From Emcibacteraceae bacterium (lineage in GTDB: Bacteria; Pseudomonadota; Alphaproteobacteria; Sphingomonadales; Emcibacteraceae), in the NCBI GenBank assembly GCA_021774795.1, contig JAJFIR010000014.1:1-64000 (forward strand): a stretch of DNA of 64,000 nt, read 5' to 3'. Positions 61,050-64,000 of this stretch are shown here, in pieces. A program made the translations under genes and the position numbers. The notes below the pieces were generated by a model. The model ran no database searches and had not been told where the DNA came from. It saw nothing but the letters and a program-made list of their open reading frames with translations. Each line of letters opens with the position of its first letter. The stretch's first letter is position 1.

Positions 61050-61688
61050 TTAATCGAACGAATATCCGCCGGGAAAATGTTTCATCATCGCTTCATGCGA
61101 TGGCCGCGCTTTCATCTGATCATACCAGCGGCATATATTTTTATGATCCTTTATTTCAAATGACGTATATTCATGTGCCATAATCATCGCAAAAGCAATG
61201 CAATCAGCAATTGATATTTCACTGCCACATAAAAAATCATTATCAGCCAGCAAACCATTCAAATAAGGCAGCTGCTGTTCCAGAAAGCCTGCAGCTTCCT
61301 CTATCGCAGCGGCATCCGGCTCACCTCTACCAAAGGCTTTTTTGGCGATTTCTTGAAAGAAATATGTAGTAATCCACTTCCCGACATGATGGGCAATAAA
61401 ATCAACAGTTTGATCAATTTTTGACGCTTGCAGCGGATCATCCGAATATAATTTCTTATCGGATATATTGGCAAGATAACGGCACATATTATTACTTTCA
61501 AATATGGCATGACCATTATGTTCCATTGCCGGAATTTTACCAAGCGGATGAATTTTCATATATTCGGGGGTTTTCATTTCACCAGATCCAAAATCGATAA
61601 CTACATATTCATAATCAAGGCCCAATTCTTCGGCGACCAAAACCGCCTTAACCGCATTAAAAGTTTTATTTCCGTATATTTTTAACAT
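61050..61688 (-). CDS. Glutathione S-transferase family protein
   Basis: The protein has 212 residues. The N-terminal thioredoxin-like half has LKIYGNKTFNAVKAVLVAEELGLDYEYV and HPLGKIPAMEHNGHAIFESNNMCRYLA, with the Pro and Glu-Ser that bind glutathione. The helical C-terminal half has FLCGSEISIADCIAFAMI, the N-capping box. The catalytic residue (Ser/Asn around residue 11) is not certain. The family detoxifies electrophiles or reduces peroxides. It is 10 bases from the DUF350 gene and in one unit with the protease gene. Confidence 0.9.
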   Translation of the reverse strand: MLKIYGNKTFNAVKAVLVAEELGLDYEYVVIDFGSGEMKTPEYMKIHPLGKIPAMEHNGHAIFESNNMCRYLANISDKKLYSDDPLQASKIDQTVDFIAHHVGKWITTYFFQEIAKKAFGRGEPDAAAIEEAAGFLEQQLPYLNGLLADNDFLCGSEISIADCIAFAMIMAHEYTSFEIKDHKNICRWYDQMKARPSHEAMMKHFPGGYSFD

Positions 61689-61698
61689 TTTAAAATCC

Positions 61699-62118
61699 TT
61701 ATATCTTATCTGAAATTGCTGCTGCGTTTAGAAGTGCGATGGAAATTTTTCCGGCAAAAAGTAATATTGCCGGGCCAACTTCATCACGTTCAATTCGACC
61801 GTTTAGATCGTCGATTACAAGATTTGCGAAAAAGAACGCCAAAATTTGAATGATTAAAATCACCCATCCCCATATAAAAATGTCCCATAGACTGACGCTG
61901 CCTTCAAGGCAGGCAGCAAGCGGGATCGCCAACCCGAGTATTGCAGCCGCCAGGGATATTGATGCGGCGGTGTTTCCGCTACGAACAAGTTCCAATTCAT
62001 GATATGGGGTAATTTTTTCATAAATATATATACCCGCACCCAGCATCAATAATGTGAGGCCAAAATGCGATATAAAGTAAGGAAATCCGCTCAAAAGAGT
62101 ATCTAAAACAAGTTCCAT
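61699..62118 (-). CDS. DUF350 family membrane protein
   Basis: The start is the ATG at 62118 (139 residues), with GGAGG eight bases upstream; a longer in-frame extension to 62172 lacks a site. Four membrane helices are evident (FGLTLLMLGAGIYIYEKI, SISLAAAILGLAIPLAACL, WDIFIWGWVILIIQILAFF, AGKISIALLNAAA). The GNTAASISLAAAILGLAIP block is the DUF350 signature. The family is an uncharacterised small membrane group. It starts the leftward run DUF350-GST-protease and is divergent from the APC permease gene, with a palindrome at 62139-62155 in between. Confidence 0.85.
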   Translation of the reverse strand: MELVLDTLLSGFPYFISHFGLTLLMLGAGIYIYEKITPYHELELVRSGNTAASISLAAAILGLAIPLAACLEGSVSLWDIFIWGWVILIIQILAFFFANLVIDDLNGRIERDEVGPAILLFAGKISIALLNAAAISDKI

Positions 62119-62138
62119 TATGCCTCCAGAATTTTTTA

Positions 62139-62155
62139 ATATACTATCAGTATAT
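62139..62155. promoter_or_regulatory. 17-bp palindrome between divergent DUF350 and permease genes
   Basis: ATATACT and AGTATAT, seven-base perfect arms, are separated by three bases. It lies 21 bases before the DUF350 ATG and contains TATACT in the leftward direction, which could serve as a -10 box. The size fits a dimeric HTH regulator, but none is encoded next to it. Confidence 0.5.
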
Positions 62156-62282
62156 ATTCTACACGCAATCAAAATTTAGCCCTTATACTGTTTGGTAGAA
62201 TGCAGATCCCCTGAGGCGAATAAATGCGGCTTGTGCCGCTAATCCCACCATGTTAGGATCGCCCTTCATAATCGGAAAAACT

Positions 62283-63611
62283 ATGATAAATAAGGGTAAA
62301 TTCAGCGCGGCGACAGCGATGGCAATCGTCGTAGCCAACATGATCGGGACTGGCATTTTTACCAGCCTCGGCTTTCAACTGGCTGATATCCGTTCTGGTT
62401 TTGTTATTATGACCTTATGGGGCCTTGGCGGTATAATGTCGCTTTGCGGTGCTCTTTGTTATGCAGAGCTGGGGGCCAGGCTACCCAGATCGGGCGGTGA
62501 ATATAATTTTTTAGGTGAAATTTACCACCCCGCTGCGGGTTTTATTTCCGGATGGATTTCAGCAACTGTTGGCTTTGCGGCACCAACGGCCCTTGCCGCA
62601 ATGACATTTGGCGCCTATCTTTCCTCTGTTTTTCCGGCCCTTAATCCTCTTTGGCTTGCGACGGTTTTAATTTTATCCATGACTTGGATTCATTCAACAA
62701 GTCACAAAAATAGCGCTGATTTTCAAGGTTTTTTTACATCAGGTAAAATTCTTCTTATTGTAGCATTTTCCTTTTCCGCGCTATTTTTTGTGGGTGAGCC
62801 GCAAGAAGTGAGCTTTATGCCAAAAGCATCTGATCTCTCCCTTTTCACTGGCGGTGCATTTGCCGTATCGCTCATCTATGTCGGTTATGCTTATACGGGT
62901 TGGAACGCCGCAACATATCTCACCAGTGAAATCGAAAATCCGAAGAAAACATTACCTCGCGTTCTAATCGTTGGTACAGGCGTCGTCATGCTCTGTTATT
63001 TATTGCTGAATTACGTGTTTTTGACAGTTGCACCTATGGACGCGATGGCGGGCGAGCTGGAAATTGGTTATATCGCAGCCACCAGTGCTTTCGGCGATAT
63101 TGGCGGAACAATTATGGGGATTTCTTTGTCCTTGCTTCTCGTATCAACCGTTAGCGCAATGCTCGTTGCCGCTCCTCGCGTACTTCAAGTTTTAGGCGAA
63201 GATTACAGCCTCTTTAAAACATTAGCGAAGAAAAACAAACACGGCATTCCCGCGACTGCTATTTGGTTTCAATCCTTCATGGCCATCATCTTTCTCTGGA
63301 CAGCAACTTTCGAAAGTATATTGATTTTTTCCGGTGCCACCATGGCCCTAAATTCGTTCTTTGTGGTTTTCGGCGTATTCATCATCCGTAGAAAAGAGGA
63401 TCAAAATGAGGAAACCAGTTTTCTAGTGCCGTTATTTCCACTACCGCCAATTATATTTCTCATGATCACTGCAGTTACACTCGTCTATCTCACGCTTCAA
63501 AATACCGAAGAAATAGCGTTCAGTGCTGCGGTTATCATAATCGGTGCGGTAGGGTATTTTCTTACAAAAAAATATTCATTTCGCACCGACCTTAAAACTG
63601 AAACAAGTTAG
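62283..63611 (+). CDS. APC-family amino acid permease
   Basis: The ATG at 62283 (442 residues) is preferred: GGAAA lies just before it and the following NKGKFSAATAMAIVVANMIGTGIF is the typical start; an ATG at 62250 is in frame. About twelve membrane helices are present. The first unwound helix MIGTGIFTSLGFQ and YAELGARLPRSGGEYNFLGE are APC hallmarks, as are IENPKKTLPRV and ILLFSG-like blocks. It would take up or exchange amino acids. No substrate-specific marker is evident. Confidence 0.93.
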   Translation: MINKGKFSAATAMAIVVANMIGTGIFTSLGFQLADIRSGFVIMTLWGLGGIMSLCGALCYAELGARLPRSGGEYNFLGEIYHPAAGFISGWISATVGFAAPTALAAMTFGAYLSSVFPALNPLWLATVLILSMTWIHSTSHKNSADFQGFFTSGKILLIVAFSFSALFFVGEPQEVSFMPKASDLSLFTGGAFAVSLIYVGYAYTGWNAATYLTSEIENPKKTLPRVLIVGTGVVMLCYLLLNYVFLTVAPMDAMAGELEIGYIAATSAFGDIGGTIMGISLSLLLVSTVSAMLVAAPRVLQVLGEDYSLFKTLAKKNKHGIPATAIWFQSFMAIIFLWTATFESILIFSGATMALNSFFVVFGVFIIRRKEDQNEETSFLVPLFPLPPIIFLMITAVTLVYLTLQNTEEIAFSAAVIIIGAVGYFLTKKYSFRTDLKTETS

Positions 63612-63639
63612 CCACTAAAAATTATCATTCGACCGATAT

Positions 63640-63984
63640 TTAATCTCCTACAGGCTTAGGGCCATATTGATTGTCTTCTTTACTTTCTTCAATGCAGAAA
63701 ATTATCATGACAATCAAACCTAATAAAGGAATGATACCTATTAATTGCCACCATCCGCTTCTGCCGGTGTCATGAAGACGTCTAGTCGTTATGCTAAGAG
63801 TTGGAAGTAACAAACCTAGACTATAAATTATTGAGACCATACCAGTGTGTAGAATTCCATTGGCAACTAAACAAGCCACATAAAAAATGAAGTAATATAA
63901 GATATACCTCCAAAATTCTTTTTTTGTGGTACGTCCTTCAAAATCCACATAATGTTTTTGAATCGGTCTAGTAAAATATTCCAT
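63640..63984 (-). CDS. DUF805 membrane protein
   Basis: The protein has 114 residues. FEGRTTKKEFWRYILYYFIF is the DUF805 opening, and TTRRLHDTGRSGWWQLIGIIPLLG is the signature loop and third helix. Three to four membrane segments are seen. These small inner-membrane proteins (YhaH/YhaI type) have no settled role. It is the last complete gene in the window. Confidence 0.92.
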   Translation of the reverse strand: MEYFTRPIQKHYVDFEGRTTKKEFWRYILYYFIFYVACLVANGILHTGMVSIIYSLGLLLPTLSITTRRLHDTGRSGWWQLIGIIPLLGLIVMIIFCIEESKEDNQYGPKPVGD

Positions 63985-64000
63985 TTCCTTTTCCTCGCCT

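Noticed and set aside
1-64000. tRNA, rRNA, insertion sequence, integrase, phage or CRISPR elements
   Set aside because: I looked for cloverleaf-like short repeats, DDE transposase motifs, terminal inverted repeats and spaced direct repeats and saw none; a proper scan could not be run.

Overview
The window looks like a chromosomal segment of an AT-rich, probably marine alphaproteobacterium. The evidence is a DUF1476 protein (the alphaproteobacterial F1-ATPase zeta/inhibitor family), the block purC-purS-purQ-purL-bolA-grxD, a ribosomal protein S9 with a long N-terminal extension, a Cox15/CtaA-type heme A synthase and a MaeB-type malic enzyme fused to a phosphotransacetylase-like domain. A relative of Emcibacterales/Kordiimonadales is a guess from gene style, not a result. 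I found no rRNA, tRNA, CRISPR array, insertion sequence, integrase or phage gene.

Layout. 1-6010: a Tat-exported PLP aminotransferase cut by the window edge, a FAD oxidoreductase plus D-threonine-aldolase-like pair, two envelope proteins and argC. 6099-10758: a compact leftward five-gene unit encoding two exported Arg/Ala/Glu-rich helical proteins, an outer-membrane barrel, a DUF6502 protein and a DUF5666 protein with a 16-fold eight-residue repeat. It is driven by a promoter that carries a palindrome between its -35 and -10 boxes. This is the best candidate here for an undescribed system. 11039-21518: a mixed metabolic and stress region (VOC lipoprotein, LOG protein, exported ureohydrolase, TetR/NAD(P)-binding pair with three operator copies, ArsR/ACR3 arsenite pair, serine hydrolase, racemase, DinB, dienelactone hydrolase, amidohydrolase). 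21622-34041: a TPR protein and then four consecutive BvgS-like sensor kinases, each with two periplasmic Venus-flytrap domains. A fifth paralogue lies at 45476-48082, followed upstream by a PAS kinase. No response regulator gene is in the window.

34071-49523: membrane and OmpA proteins, a 2OG-Fe(II) oxygenase, two tiny envelope genes, the rplM-rpsI operon, heme A synthase, maeB, and ald with a divergent Lrp regulator. 49755-57884: purine synthesis (purB, purC, purS, purQ, purL) with bolA and grxD. An unrelated AT-rich membrane gene on the opposite strand sits between purB and the DUF1476 gene. 58030-64000: a TPR-like exported protein, a GNAT remnant with an internal deletion, a second Tat-type dienelactone hydrolase, a membrane-anchored serine protease, a GST, DUF350, an APC permease and DUF805.

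How the genes fit together. The five sensor kinases have identical architecture, and the helical linker in front of their HisKA domains differs between paralogues only by multiples of seven residues (9, 9, 16, 23 and 37). This suggests duplication followed by in-phase expansion of a coiled coil. Three regulators (TetR, ArsR, and whatever binds upstream of 10758) have readable operators that overlap their promoters. Database searches, structure predictions and base composition could not be run, so family calls rest on motifs recognised by eye.
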